From positions 4,294,221-4,358,220 of the forward strand of contig NC_081336.1 in NCBI RefSeq assembly GCF_022539665.2: a DNA stretch of 64,000 nucleotides. The letters are read 5' to 3'. Source of the DNA: Daphnia carinata. Taxonomy: Eukaryota > Arthropoda > Branchiopoda > Diplostraca > Daphniidae. The notes under the pieces were generated by a model, which did no database searches, was not told the DNA's origin, and saw nothing but the letters and a program-made list of their open reading frames with translations. Numbering within the stretch: position 1 is the stretch's first letter; the number at the start of each line of letters is the position of its first letter. Position numbers and translations under genes: made by a program. This document shows, in pieces, positions 10,440-22,116 of this stretch.

Positions 10440-10720
10440 AATATAACAAGCTATATATAATATATAAGCTGGAGACCCGAGTTCGAATCTAGCCTCAGTC
10501 ATTTCTTTTTTCCCTTTCCTACCGTAAGCTGGCCACGCGCGGCGCTAGGTTCCACTTTCCACTGTTTTTCCCACACATTTCAATTTTGCATTCGTTACCA
10601 AACAGTGGAAGCTCGGTTTGGGGTATTACGCCCCTCTGGCAATGCAGTTTTAGGCGCTGGAGGTATTGCGCGCTGACAGGCCGTTATTATATTATTATAT
10701 TATAGTAGGCCATGTGAGTA
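10440..10720 (+). mobile_element. tRNA-derived SINE, 5'-truncated
   Basis: Same family as the element at 2380-2700 but on the plus strand. Shared blocks are ACCCGAGTTCGAATC (B-box), GGCGCTAGGTTCCACTTTCC, ACTGTTTTTCCCAC, GGAGGTATTGCGCGCTGAC and the AT-rich GTTATTATATTATTATAT tail. The A-box part of the tRNA head is missing. Confidence 0.6.
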
Positions 10721-10910
10721 TGCCATGAAAGTAACAGGGATTTTTCTGGGGATTTTATTTTTTTAAAATAGGGATTTATGTCCCCAGTCTGGCAACGTTC
10801 TAGGGATACCACTTTGCGGAAAGTGGAAACACTGCTCGTAGGACACATTTGATAGGATCCCTATTGAGAAACTGCTGTTTTACGACATGATTCAGTAAGT
10901 TTTCTCCATA

Positions 10911-11319
10911 ATGGATAAGGAAAATACATCCTCGACGACAACCCCTAGGATAGCAGGAGATGGTCTGCGAACAGTGAAAACTACAGGTCGATTACTTGCA
11001 GACTAAGTCACGAAGTATTGAAACACTGTTAACATTGCAATTCTCTTTTATTCAGGGGTATTCAGAGCACTGAATTTTGAACTCTACGTCAAACCAGTAT
11101 GTGGCAGTATGTAATGGTTTCAAGCAAAAGTACATTAACTAAAATTTTTTTACTAAATTACAGAACAAAATCATTATGATACTGGGTCTAGTAGCTATTG
11201 CTGGTTGTGCAGGATATATAACATACATGAAAACAAAATATGAAAACATGGGCTACTATGTTGCTGTGCGTGAAGATGGAAGCAAACAACTTCACACAAA
11301 AAAGTCTAGATGGGACTAA
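10911..11319 (+). CDS. SMIM8: Small integral membrane protein 8 homologue
   Basis: Three exons (10911-10986, 11056-11096 and 11164-11319) with phases 1 and 0 give 273 nt, or 90 residues, close to the 97 of the human protein. The joined frame has a short polar N-terminus, GDGLRTVKTTGVFRALN, then KPNK directly before one hydrophobic helix (IIMILGLVAIAGCAGYI, about residues 42-58). A charged tail ends in KKSRWD. The GLR, KPNK and terminal K-[ST]-[RK]-W-D landmarks in this order are those of SMIM8. The family is single-pass and its function is poorly known. The middle exon is only 41 bp, so automated annotation could miss the gene. It is convergent with the sarcoglycan gene, whose stop is about 160 bp downstream. 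Confidence 0.85.
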
Positions 11320-11478
11320 ACATTACATTGAACATAGTATTCAACATTGTACAGCAGATAAGAAGCAAAGCCACAAATGAAATAAATTCTGAAAATTTCT
11401 CTAATTTTTAATTACCGACAAGACTTGACTAGAACTTTAATGTTCCTTGACATAGGGGTTGGGGAATTAGGTAACATG

Positions 11479-13588
11479 CTACTTATTGATTGTTCCGCAA
11501 TTGTATGGTGGAGGTTCCGGTCGTCCTAGAGTAGATGCTCTATCGGATGGTCCTAGGGTAGACCGTGGTGTTGGAAAAGTGGGTCGTGACAGAGTGGAAA
11601 CTGGCGTTGGTAAAGCCGATGATCCTGAAGACATCAGAAACGGGCTCGAGCCGCGTGTACCAGATTCACCCATCAGCGAATCGTACAGTGGATTGCGCTT
11701 TACTCGCCCTAATGAAGGGGTTGCCGACTCAAGTGTTCGTCTCGAAGAAACATCGTTGCTGATTTGAGGCTTCGTTGTTCCTGTTTCTTGCTTTGCTTTA
11801 AGGAATGGCAATTCCTCAAACACGGCTTCATAGAGCTATTGGGAAAAACGAAAACAAGTATAATGTTTTGCACTGTTTTGAAGTGTCAAATAAGTATTTA
11901 AAAAACCTGGCCCTCCTCCGTCTCCGCCCCTTCAGGATGAACACCTAGAATAGCAGTTAGGAGGGCGGCTAATAGGAGCAATACCACCAACGGAATAAAC
12001 ACGGCAACAACACCATCCTCGGCATAGCTACGTATAGGAATCTCCCATCTAATCTCACATAAATTAAAATTTATACATCGCGTAGTAATACGTCAAAACG
12101 CAATTTAAACGATGCGAGTAATACGTATTTTTATATAATATTTTAAGAGCACATACTTGGCCGGTGCGCTCCAGACGTCTGCCCCCACCTCTTCAGTGAG
12201 TATTTGGATTGATTTGAGGATAATACGCTCAGTTTTGGATTCAAAGGACGGAGATGTAGTAGAACTAATGGTTAGCAGCGTGGTATTTTCAGGAACCTAT
12301 TATGGATTTTATTACGCGTTGCTATTCGATGAGCCTAAAATTACTTGCTTACCAATTTAAATGAGCACCAATCAACTAAGAATCCCTTAGATCGAAAATA
12401 ACGTTCTGACGAGGTTTTCTTAAAATCACGGGGGCATTGACGTAGTAGCCATAGAGGACTTACTTCACGTTCCAGTTCTCGAAGTACTTCCGAGAATTCG
12501 GCATTGCTTCCCAACGTTAATGATGACCCTGCAACTCAAAATAGTTTGACTGTGAACTACTATATTACTATTACTAGAAAGTACCCTTCACCATCCTGCG
12601 GACGCGCAGGTCGTCTTCCCCCTGCAGCCAAAGCTGAGTACAGTTCTATGAAATGAAGATCTAGAGAACTATTTGGCCACAATATTTTCCGAAATATATC
12701 CAATAGCTTCGCTTGTTTTTGGTCATCCATTAGGTCTTCCAGGTTAAGATTATGAATTTTCAACTTTATTTTCCTAGTAGCCGGTTCTATAAACAGACAT
12801 TAAAGTATTTCCACCTTTTCTGGATACTTCAAAGAGGATGCTACTGACCTTCTTTAGGAAATATGTCAATTGTAACTTCCTTTGAAGATGTTTCGAAAGT
12901 CAAAACATTGGATGCAACAAGGTCCAGCTGGTGGTTTGAATTAAGAAGATAATTTGTTAAACAAAACAAAACAGAAAAACTTCTTTAAAAATTGATTGAT
13001 TGTTTAGAAGGCAGATTTAATGTTCAAAAACGTAAAAATCTCCACACACATTTTGAATTCTTGCCTTGCAAATTCCTAATAGTAATTCAATCTATGATTC
13101 TTAGGAGGCAAACAGAGCATGAATAATATATGTAAAAACAATAGAATGACTGTTTACCACTGCACTTCCAAATCTTTAAATTAATACATACAAGATAACA
13201 CTGATATTACCTTGACTAATGATGAATCATTAATAGGAGTCCCATACAAGAACCCTAGTTTTAGATTTGGATTGAATGCAAGATTAATCCACTTTGGAAG
13301 ATCTGGCAAATTATGTAAGGCTGCCCTGTAGATGTATTCTTCTATAAATGAGCAATATGTCAATTTCTTGAAGAGTTTCATCGATAACATAATAAAGTTT
13401 GTTCTGATAATGTATTAACTTTTGTTTCTCTTACCTGAAGAATCGGGATCCGTGAAATTGAATATAGCAGGAGACAGTTGAAGCACAAATAGCTCATTTG
13501 TTTGAACCTGATACTGAGCAATGCTATATTTAACAAGACATACAAAAAAGAAATGTGCTAATACTGCAGTGTGCATTTGCTTATGCAT
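11479..13588 (-). CDS. Scgalpha: Alpha/epsilon-sarcoglycan
   Basis: Eight exons on the minus strand: 13588-13435, 13341-13211, 12927-12849, 12786-12592, 12528-12353, 12296-12157, 12048-11907 and 11835-11479. All joins keep frame, giving 457 residues (human SGCE is about 437). Order: signal peptide (residues ~1-28); the cadherin-like ectodomain with LPDLPKW, GFLYGTPI and VASNVLTFETSSKE; the second sarcoglycan region with KIHNLNLEDLM and FLVDWCSFKL; a transmembrane helix (VFIPLVVLLLLAALLTAIL); and a Pro/Ser/Arg-rich cytoplasmic tail. Sarcoglycans are part of the dystrophin-glycoprotein complex and link the muscle membrane to the matrix. The exon at 12786-12592 uses a GTGAAG donor; the alternative GT 7 bp downstream breaks the frame. 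Arthropods generally have one gene for both vertebrate alpha and epsilon forms, so I use the insect symbol. Confidence 0.88.
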
Positions 13589-14365
13589 TTCACTATACAG
13601 ATAATCTAGGAAACGAAGGCGCTGTCTAGTGTTGCAGAGTTAAACAATCCTTTTCACATCAATGTAGAACTAAATATCAATGTAATAGTTCTTGTTGTTT
13701 ACCATATGTAAACCAATGCTAAGCATTTTGAAGTTGATCTAGAAGCGCAGCAGCGGCTACGTAAGGTTAACTGGTTAACTGCCTAGCGGGCAACGGTCTG
13801 CTGGCGGTTATCGGTTAGTTGTACTCACAAGTCCCTACTCGTCGTTCTCGCAAGTCCTTACTCGTCGTTACTCGCTTTGTTTGGCCTCAGCCTCAGTTCC
13901 CCCCTTACTCATTATTCATCAGTGTTACAGTACATCTTGTTAGTCATAATTCCATAATAGCATTTTCTTTTACAGTATGTTTTAGGTGGTCATAGTAAAA
14001 TTTTTCGGCTACAGAATACCATATTTCCATTGATGCAGTTTCAGGCTGAATCAATAAAGTAATTGCTTTGGTACGTTGTATTGAGTTCCATCGAAAAGTC
14101 TTTCCCGTGTTAAAATTCAAGATTGACAGCTAAATGAAAATATACATCATACTAGGTCAACTTTATTTGAAAATTATTTTATTTTTCTGGATTGAAAAAT
14201 ATATTGAAAATTTTCGGACGCAACAGGGGAATAACGATGTTCGAATGGTTGTGATAAAAAAGGTGTCTATTTCCATGGTTACCAGTTCGTGGGATTCATA
14301 ACATTCTTCACGTAACGAGTACAAATGTCGGCTTAAAACACTGTTTGGATTCTTTCGCTATTTCA
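13589..14365. other. Divergent spacer between sarcoglycan and ARL3
   Basis: About 780 bp between two oppositely transcribed genes, so it should hold both promoters. It contains near-repeats of ACTCGTCGTT and CAAGTCCTTACTCG around 13825-13875. No TATA box is obvious for either gene and no coding sequence was seen. Confidence 0.45.
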
Positions 14366-15768
14366 ATGGTAAGTAGTTTCTTAGGGAATGTGCCTACTTT
14401 TACTCCAATACCAGGTATAAGCAGTTATATGCCACTTTTAAAATTTGATTTACCTATTTGTTTTGGGTTTCGTTTTTTTTTTTTTTTTTCTCTTCCCTTA
14501 ACAGTAAACATGTATAGAGTCTCAAATTTTTACAAACTTCTCAATTTACGTTCGCTTTCGTGTTTGGTTATAAAGTTCCATTTTGCTCTTTCAGGGTTTG
14601 TTGGCTTTGTTGCGAAAGTTACGCGCTTCTTCCGAACAGGAATTGCGAATATTATTATTAGGTCTTGATAATGCCGGTAAAACGACCCTCTTGAAGCAGC
14701 TGGCCAACGAGGATATAACCCACATCACACCTACTCAAGGATTTAATATTAAGTCAGTGCAGTCGACTGGATTTAAACTAAATGTATGGGATATCGGTGG
14801 TCAAAGAAAAATCCGACCGTATTGGAGAAATTATTTTGAAAATACCGACGTGCTAGTAAGTAGGGCATACATATTGTGATTGACATGTCGTGAAAGAGAC
14901 AAAAAACCAATTTTTCAATTATTTTTTTTTTTTGTGAGATCTATGTGATAGACAGTTCCGATCGGCGGCGCTTTGACGAAACGGCGGAAGAGTTGTCTGA
15001 GCTTCTTAACGAGGATAAACTGGAGGGAGGTAAATACGAAATAGTTTTTTCGCCAAAAGAAATTTGATGGATTTGTAATGGTACTGCTGCACTGTTACGT
15101 AACAACAGCATTCAATGGAGACTTTGCAAACTTTGGTACTAGTAATCGTAGCGATATAAAGGGACAGATATGACCAGAATCGCGTGCGATACAACAACGC
15201 TTGTCGACGTTTCTTTTTTTCCTTCTTTACTTCACAGTGCCCTTGCTGGTTTTCGCAAATAAACAAGATTTATTGGGTGCAGCGCCGCCATCTGAATTAG
15301 CCTTGGGCTTAGCTCTCCAGACAATAAAAAACAGGGGATGGCAGATTCAGGTAATGTTCTGGAAAGGTAATTTCTTGTCACAAAACTTCTAGTCTTCATT
15401 ACCTTCATGTCTTACTAGGCTTGCTGCGCATGTACCGGTGAAGGAGTTCAGGTTAGTAAGATTTTGATCCCTATAGTATTTATTACTAATCAGGAAAAAA
15501 TAAATAAATTAAATAACGAATCTGGTCATACAAGGCAGTACTGTATTAAATGTTGGAGCTAAATTTCATTGTAATCGTTCCCCTCGGCTATTGATAGGCT
15601 AGAGATTTCATGTATTGTATTATGATTTCCTTAAATGGTTGTGACCAACAGTGCTGAAGTTGTGTACAATAGTAATTCATGCTTCTGTTTTTGGTTTTTT
15701 GGTTTTGAATTTAAATTCTACAACAGGACGGAATGAACTGGATTTGCCAAACGATAAAAAAGAAATAA
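14366..15768 (+). CDS. ARL3: ADP-ribosylation factor-like GTPase 3
   Basis: Six exons: 14366-14368 (the ATG alone), 14595-14855, 14939-15029, 15238-15350, 15419-15451 and 15727-15768. They give 180 residues (human ARL3 is 182). Visible motifs are the P-loop GLDNAGKTT (residues 24-32), the switch I threonine in [14 protein letters not shown], switch II in [13 protein letters not shown], the guanine-binding NKQDL, and CTGEGVQDGMNW near the end. ARL3 is a small GTPase that releases lipidated cargo from UNC119 and PDE6D in cilia, with RP2 as its GAP; that role is known for the family. The first coding exon holds only the start codon, as the MGLL start requires. Divergent from the sarcoglycan gene, and followed by NUDT9 on the same strand. 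Confidence 0.93.
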
Positions 15769-16202
15769 TTGTAATGTTTGTCGTCTCTGCCCAATGTTTC
15801 GTCACATCAATGTTGAATTTTCAATGCAATAGAAAGTTGAACTCTGTCGCAATGGTGACATTCGCTTTAAATTCCCGCCCTGTAGCTATCTGCATATGAG
15901 CTGGCTCGTTTGAAAATAAACATTCCGAAACCACATACGTACTACTACTTGTTTAATTTATCGAATTCTCACATTTTTCTTCAAGTAACTTTTTTTCGAA
16001 ATTTTGGCGCGATTTTTCTCCGATACATAAGCAGCAAAATCGTTGCCTTGACGACTACAGACGTTTACAAATAAAAGTACAAAAATACGATTTCTTCACG
16101 TTTTTGCGCTGTCTGAAGTTTCTACAAAGGTGAAAATATTGATTTAAAGTCGTTGTTCAGCCACTTCATATTTGTCGTGAATCTAATTATTATATTTCTG
16201 TA
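15769..16202. other. Short intergenic spacer, nothing recognised
   Basis: AT-rich 3' flank of ARL3 and 5' flank of NUDT9. An AATAAA at 15916-15921 is the likely ARL3 polyadenylation signal. No further feature was seen. Confidence 0.45.
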
Positions 16203-17561
16203 ATGGATAAATTATTGTCAAGATTCCTTTCAGCCGGCTTAAAGATGCCTTCAACAGCGTGGAAAGATAAAATACATACAAAATGTAGAGGTCAAACATA
16301 CCCACGTTCGGATCAAAAGGTGAATAAGAAGTTAGTGCACATTGCATAATTTTTTAATTAAATTTGCATATGTATCTCCTCAGCGCTGTATAACTCCTGA
16401 TGACAAAGTCAAATGGTCTGTACCTTGGCCAGAGTACAATCCTACTGAATACACCTCTCCTTCTTTACAAGGGCAACCATGGGCTGATTTAGAAATAAGG
16501 TATATCAAAAGTCTAAAAGCAGAAGTTATTTGTTATAGGTAATTACAATATTTGGTAATACAGTGAACAATTTGCTCCAACGTTTAACCAAATGGAACGC
16601 AAGGATGATCATGTAGTTCGCAATAGGGTCAGTTACGTGGGAGACTATAAGGTCATCAATGGATATCCAATGTAACATAGTCTTAATAGTTATTATTTGT
16701 GTTAAACCCTTAAAATTAATGGAACTTTCTGACAAACAGCAATCCAGTTGGTAGAACTGGAATAAAAGGAAGGGGTCTGTTGGGACACTGGTATTGTTAT
16801 GACATGGAGACGTTTATGAACCTTTCTTATCATATATATTTTTTATTAGGGGCCCCAATCATGCTGCAGATTTCATTGTTACCCGATGGTTGAGAGACCG
16901 CGTGAACGGTCAACAAATATTAAATGAAGATTCAAAAAAACCCATTCTTCAGTTTATCGGGATTCAACGACGTCACGGAAATGAGTGGGCCATCCCAGGC
17001 GTGAGTCTTTGAGGATAACGGTTAACAAAGTTTCCTGGGTTTACCTAATTGGTTTTAAAAAAGGGTATGGTGGATGCTGGAGAAGAACCTGATCATGCTG
17101 CCCAGAGAGAATTTTTGGAAGAAGCTATGAACAGTCAAGAGCTGGATCCTAAAAATCTGGAAGATTTGATGGATACCGTACAAGAAATGTTTGATAGAGG
17201 GATTACGGTACGAGGTGGAAACCAGATCATTAATGACTTTGCGGAATTTTTAAAAATATATTTATGCATAGATTTTAGTTATCTACATACATTGTGAAAA
17301 AGTATTCTAATCCCTTAATCTTAATTAAATTAGATCTATGAAGGCTATGTGGATGACCCGAGGAATACAGACAATGCTTGGATGGAAACAACAGCCATAA
17401 ATTGTCACTCGGAACACGGGTGCTTGGAACATTGGCCGTTGCAAGCTGGAAGCGATGCGAAGCAAGTGTCATGGCTAGAGATAACATCATCCTTGAACCT
17501 GTATGCAAGCCACATTGATCTTATAGAGCTTGTTGCGAATCATCACAAAGCGCATTGGTGA
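16203..17561 (+). CDS. NUDT9: ADP-ribose pyrophosphatase (Nudix type 9)
   Basis: Seven exons: 16203-16319, 16384-16499, 16564-16671, 16740-16790, 16850-17000, 17064-17207 and 17334-17561. They give 304 residues. The enzyme cleaves ADP-ribose to AMP and ribose 5-phosphate, often in mitochondria. Recognisable NUDT9 blocks are KIHTKCRG near the N-terminus, NPVGRTGIKGRGLLG, GPNHAADFIVTRW, then the Nudix helix from residue 182 (GMVDAGEE followed by REFLEEA), YVDDPRNTDNAWMET, and LYASH near the end. The catalytic REFxEE glutamates are present, in contrast to the degenerate NUDT9-H domain of TRPM2 channels, so an active hydrolase is likely. The N-terminus (MDKLLSRFLSAGLK) is basic and amphipathic, consistent with but not proof of a mitochondrial targeting peptide. 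All splice joins keep frame. Confidence 0.92.
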
Positions 17562-18366
17562 TCTAGACCGATGTATAAAAACGATCGTGAGAACCGTACA
17601 CTTAATACGGGAACAGCTAAAAATACAAATATAGTTTTAACTAAATAAAAGGTGAAATTATTTTCAAAAAAGTGTATTCTGCCCCCAAGTCGAAGTAAGA
17701 ACGGATTGCTTTACGGAGGAAACATAACCAAAAAGGAGAGGTGACAGCAGCATTAGTTTTCATCGAACCGAGCGAACAACTTCGTTTCCAATAGAAACAA
17801 AGGAGTGAAAGTACGGTAGGGTAATAATAGAAGTGATCAAGACCACAAGAGGAATTGGAGAGAATTGATGGTGATAATTTGGTTCTAACCGTTTTTTCTG
17901 ACGTGAACCCAACAGAATGATTATCGAAACAGAAGTGCAAACGTTACCAAAAGAAATGAATCACTTTTTTCTTAAGGACGAAAAAAAAATAATAATGGGG
18001 TATCGATAAACACTACAATTGGTTTCCGCCAACACCTATGTAAAATTGAACAGTTTGTGTTGCTGGTAGATGATGGGATGTTGATGATATATCGCGAGTT
18101 CAACAAAATCAGAAAAAAAGAACTAGCAGTTTTTAAAATGAATTACAGGAAACAGGGAATTCACTCGAGGACAATTACAAGAAAAAGATACAATCGCTGC
18201 TTGAAAACCACAAGAGTTGGTTTGTTTTGTTTCTTTTACTGAAATCTTAAACCTAATGTAAATCGCGACACGAAAAAAATATGTTTTAAGGTGTTTGTTA
18301 TGTGTTTCTTTTGTGGTGGTTGTTGCAATTTCACTCCAATAGATCAACACAGACATGTGAACGCCA
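17562..18366. other. Spacer between NUDT9 and the CK1 3' end
   Basis: Convergent 3' regions of NUDT9 (+) and casein kinase I alpha (-). AATAAA at 17645-17650 is a probable plus-strand polyadenylation signal. No gene with splice support was seen. Confidence 0.4.
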
Positions 18367-18555
18367 TCATTTCCCTCTGCGGGAGGCCGAGCGCAGGACG
18401 CGCTTGTCGGTGGGGGTGTTGGTCATCACTGGCGGACGGGTGTCGGCAGGCGATTCTCCCGGATCGTTGTCGCGCGCCTCCTGAGTTCTGGCGGCTTTGG
18501 GCGCCTTGGGTTCCGCCTCCCTATCGACCGTACCCCGCCCCCCGCTGCCAGCCAG
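18367..18555 (-). other. In-frame extension after the CK1 stop codon
   Basis: Directly after the TGA at 18558-18556 the same frame continues for 62 sense codons to a second TGA (18369-18367). It encodes a Pro/Ala/Lys/Arg-rich tail (EAEPKAPKAARTQEARD, TNTPTDKRVLRSASRRGK). The codon composition is GC-rich and coding-like, unlike the AT-rich 3' flank. A GTAAGTGA donor overlaps the stop, but no nearby AG acceptor restores this frame. It may be a readthrough extension or an alternative C-terminal exon. Confidence 0.4.
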
Positions 18556-21252
18556 TCACTTACGAGCGGCAACCTCTCGCTCACGGACCTCGCGCAGTTC
18601 GCGATCGTCTGCTGGGGCGGGAAGGGGTTGCATTGCCTGTTATCCAAATTAAGAACGGCGTTAGCTAATCCCCATCTGCATATGAATTATCTGTATGATT
18701 CTTGTATCTCCAAACCTGTGATGAGCTGCCTCCTATGACTGCAGCCGAGGCCGCTGCCTTTTGTTTAAGCATGGTCCAATCGAAGGTGTAGTCGTACTGA
18801 TGGTTTAGTGTACGGAATAAAATCCGAAACAATTGTCTCAGATACATGTAGTCGGGTTGCTCTTCGAAGCGCAAGCCACGACAATAATTCAAGTACATGG
18901 CGAATTCCGCTGGGAAGCCCTGATCAGTTCAAAGAAAAACGAAATTGTACATAAGCAAATACCATTACAATTAGTTTGATAAACGTACCTTGCAAAGGAC
19001 TTCCACCGGCGTAGACATTTTCTTCTCGCTAATTTTCTCATATTTTTGTTTCTTGGTGGCCGCCTTACCCACATGGAAATTAAAACGAACAATTGTAAGG
19101 TCAGTGAGAATCAATCAATAAGGTGCATTCAGTGGCAGCAAATTCAATCATCTCCACCGACTCCGTCATATAAAAATACGAAATTTTCAATCTGCTTTAC
19201 ATCGCTGTTGCCGATCTCGTGTTATGACTCATTTGGATTAACGGACACGGCGGTCCTACAACTAAGCAATTAAATCGGATACCTTGAGTCCCTGCCAGGG
19301 CAAACTTCCACGGTTGAAGTACATTAAGACATAGCCCATTGACTCCATATCGTCGCGACGGCTAAAAAAAAAAGTGAAAGCCATAAGCGTAAGTTCTACA
19401 CCTAATTTGTTGTCAAGAATAACTATTTTTCACGACTATAAGCTACACTTGGCAACACCAATGAATCTGATGATTTTGTAATAAACTCTTCCTCTCTAAT
19501 CATGAAGGTCGATGTATACCTTTGTTCAATGCCTAAATGGGCGTTGATGGAAGCATAGCGAGCAGTCCCGGTCAGGTTTTTGTCCTCTCGGTACGAGATA
19601 TGCAGGCGAGTGCGTGAGTCGCGGTACTTCTTGGCCAGGCCATAATCTATCAGAAATAACTAGGCAACACAAATGATTTGGAAAGTTAAAATGATGATAT
19701 ATGTGCAAAAATTATATGGAAATAAATGAATAGCGAATTACCTTGTTACAATGGCGACCAATACCCATGAGGAAGTTGTCGGGTTTGATATCGCGATGAA
19801 TAAAGTTTTTCGAGTGGACATATTCGATTCGGCCAATCATCTGATCAGCCAACATCAACACCGTCTTCATAGTGAAACGGCGGGAGCAGAAATTAAACAA
19901 ATCCTCTAATGATGGACCCAAAAGATCCATCACCAGTACGTTGTAGTCTCGTTCTTGACCATACCATCTGCAAGAATATAGAGCAATCCGGTGAAATCAC
20001 GGTTTGTATCATTAAAGATGTAAACACGAAAGTTTTTGTTAAGCTAAATTACAGGCACGCCTACCAAGCTTTTCAATACAGATGGAGTGCATAGAATAAA
20101 TAAATAAAACATGTTTTTAACGTAGCGCTACATCGTCATATCACAGTAATGTGAATTCGAAACAAATCCCCAAATAAAAACAAATGGTCTATAGGAAACC
20201 ATAGCAGACCAAGCAACGAGGGGGCAGCAGAAAACGATGCCATCATTTGAGATGGCCGTCACGAACCTCTAGAAAGTACGCATCTACGTTATACCACGTT
20301 TTCGAATCCCCAAAACATATCATCGCCCCTGTTTATCCGAATGGTTGGTTGCCGTTTGAAATGCTCCTCCTTCCATTCCTTGCTCTCACCAAAACTTTCG
20401 AAACCGACTACAACTCTAACGCCCGCCGAAGTAAATAATAACTCCTGAAAACGAAGGAAGAAACCACGGCTAATCATACAATAGCCCGGAGGGTCTGAAG
20501 AAACCTACAAACGGCATATAACTGTCGCTTGCGTAACTATGCCCAAGCTTCGCTGCAACAAAGAGATGAAATGTTTTCTCTATGAACTAAATATTTCTAT
20601 AATAGCGTACCAAATCTTTAAAAAAAAACATATACTATGACACAACCAAAGAACCACCTATCAACTGAGGAAATAATGAAGGTTAATTGGTTTAATATGG
20701 CAGTTGAAACTGGGGCATAAAATATTGAGGTCAAAACCATATATGGCTGTGAGGCCATTGTGTGGCACACTTGCCCAACCACAGGCTTGACATTGCCAGA
20801 AAGAAAGCACATGCTAAGGGGGTTTCACTTTCTGGTAAAGGCCATCGATTGGAATCATGGATTGAACACACAGGAATATTCTACAAATGCTACATCAGTA
20901 GCCAATGAGGTAATAATACTTAATTAATAGCAATGGTAATTTACCTTATATGTGGAATACCGAGGCCACCTTGCAAGACTTTATAAAGTTTACTCTCATA
21001 CAACAATTGTGGATGTCTTGCTTTCATGGGCTCCAACTTCACGGCAACTTCCTATTGATATGAACACAAAAGAAAACATGTTAGACAAAAAATGTTGAAA
21101 AAATAGTTTGAGCAGTTAAATATATTTATTACCTCTCCGGTGGCAATATTAATGGCAAGATAAATGTCACCGAACGAACCGCTGCCAATTTTTCTGACAA
21201 GGCGGTATTTCTGTGCAATCACGAATTCGGGAGGCCGCACTAGGCTCGACAT
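18556..21252 (-). CDS. CkIalpha: Casein kinase I alpha
   Basis: Eight coding exons on the minus strand: 21252-21133, 21051-20945, 19967-19742, 19659-19520, 19361-19283, 19063-18989, 18919-18716 and 18636-18556, giving 343 residues. This is a Ser/Thr kinase of Wnt, Hedgehog and clock signalling. Motifs: glycine loop [11 protein letters not shown] (21-31), VAVK lysine (K45), HRDIKPDN (133-140), the CK1-type SIN sequence in [13 protein letters not shown], and [12 protein letters not shown]. The metal-binding DFG motif is DYG here (156-158, codons GAT TAT GGC), which is unusual. The family sequence IPYRED reads ISYRED. The C-terminal tail is short and ends at a TGA followed by C; the same frame then stays open for 62 codons (18555-18367). 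The larger introns (about 980 bp and 310 bp) are ordinary. Family assignment is secure; the DYG may point to a paralogue. Confidence 0.92.
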
Positions 21253-22116
21253 TTTCTGGCCAAAGTTATCGCAACAATGCGAGCAATAGAAATAATATTT
21301 ATATCTCGAACCAGAATACCAAAAAACAAATTTTGGGCAAAAAAGAAAAGAAAGATGAGTGACGATGGTAAGGAAACCAAGTCAGTCGCTCACAAAAGTC
21401 AAATTTTTGCCTCACACCCAATACGGTGGACCAGCGCACTGTCTAACAATGTGAAGCAGCCATTTTGTTGTGTCGCCGCGGCTCCACCGAGAGGAAGAGG
21501 TGGCTGGTGAAAACCAGCTGTGGGCTCTGTGACTGCAACAACGACTTGGGCCTCCTTTTTTACTTATGATTACACCCAAAATTGCGCACTTGTTATTGGA
21601 ATGATATATTACTGACTAAAGAACACCGAAGAAACTATACGTACGCACGTTAGTCTTAAAACTATCACAGTTTCCAAGTTAACTTCTCCCAACGAGTTCC
21701 ACACACAAAAGAGAGGCACCAGAGTTACCAGCACCTCCGCACCACCGAAAAGTCCTTTTACCGCTGAACCTGAGGTTTCTTGTTCTCGGAATAGTTCGAA
21801 AGTATACCGCTGTAATAAGTATGGCGTTGCCTCCCTACTTCAGTAGCGCACTCTTTTGGAAACTTGTATAAAATCATTTCGCTTTATTTCAATATCGTTC
21901 AGATATTTTCATGAATGGAGCTTTGGACAAAGGAGTTTACTAATTCGTACAAGCGAAAACAAAACGTTCTCTCAAACGGCCATAGGAAATTTTTTTTTAA
22001 CCATTTATACACGGGATCTAATTTTATTCTGTTAAATTTTTATTCCAAATCAGTAGAAAAATGAGAAGAAAATGGGTTTTAAATAATAAAAAAAAAAACA
22101 AAGGTCGCCACATATA
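21253..22116. other. CK1 5' flank and zinc-ribbon gene 3' flank
   Basis: The CK1 promoter and 5' UTR must lie at the low end of this stretch. No TATA box or exon was recognised. Confidence 0.4.

Noticed and set aside
18380-18560. Alternative CK1 last exon through the GTAAGTGA donor
   Set aside because: No nearby AG acceptor restores the coding-like frame; the other frames give a different, unsupported tail. Readthrough was kept as the better hypothesis.
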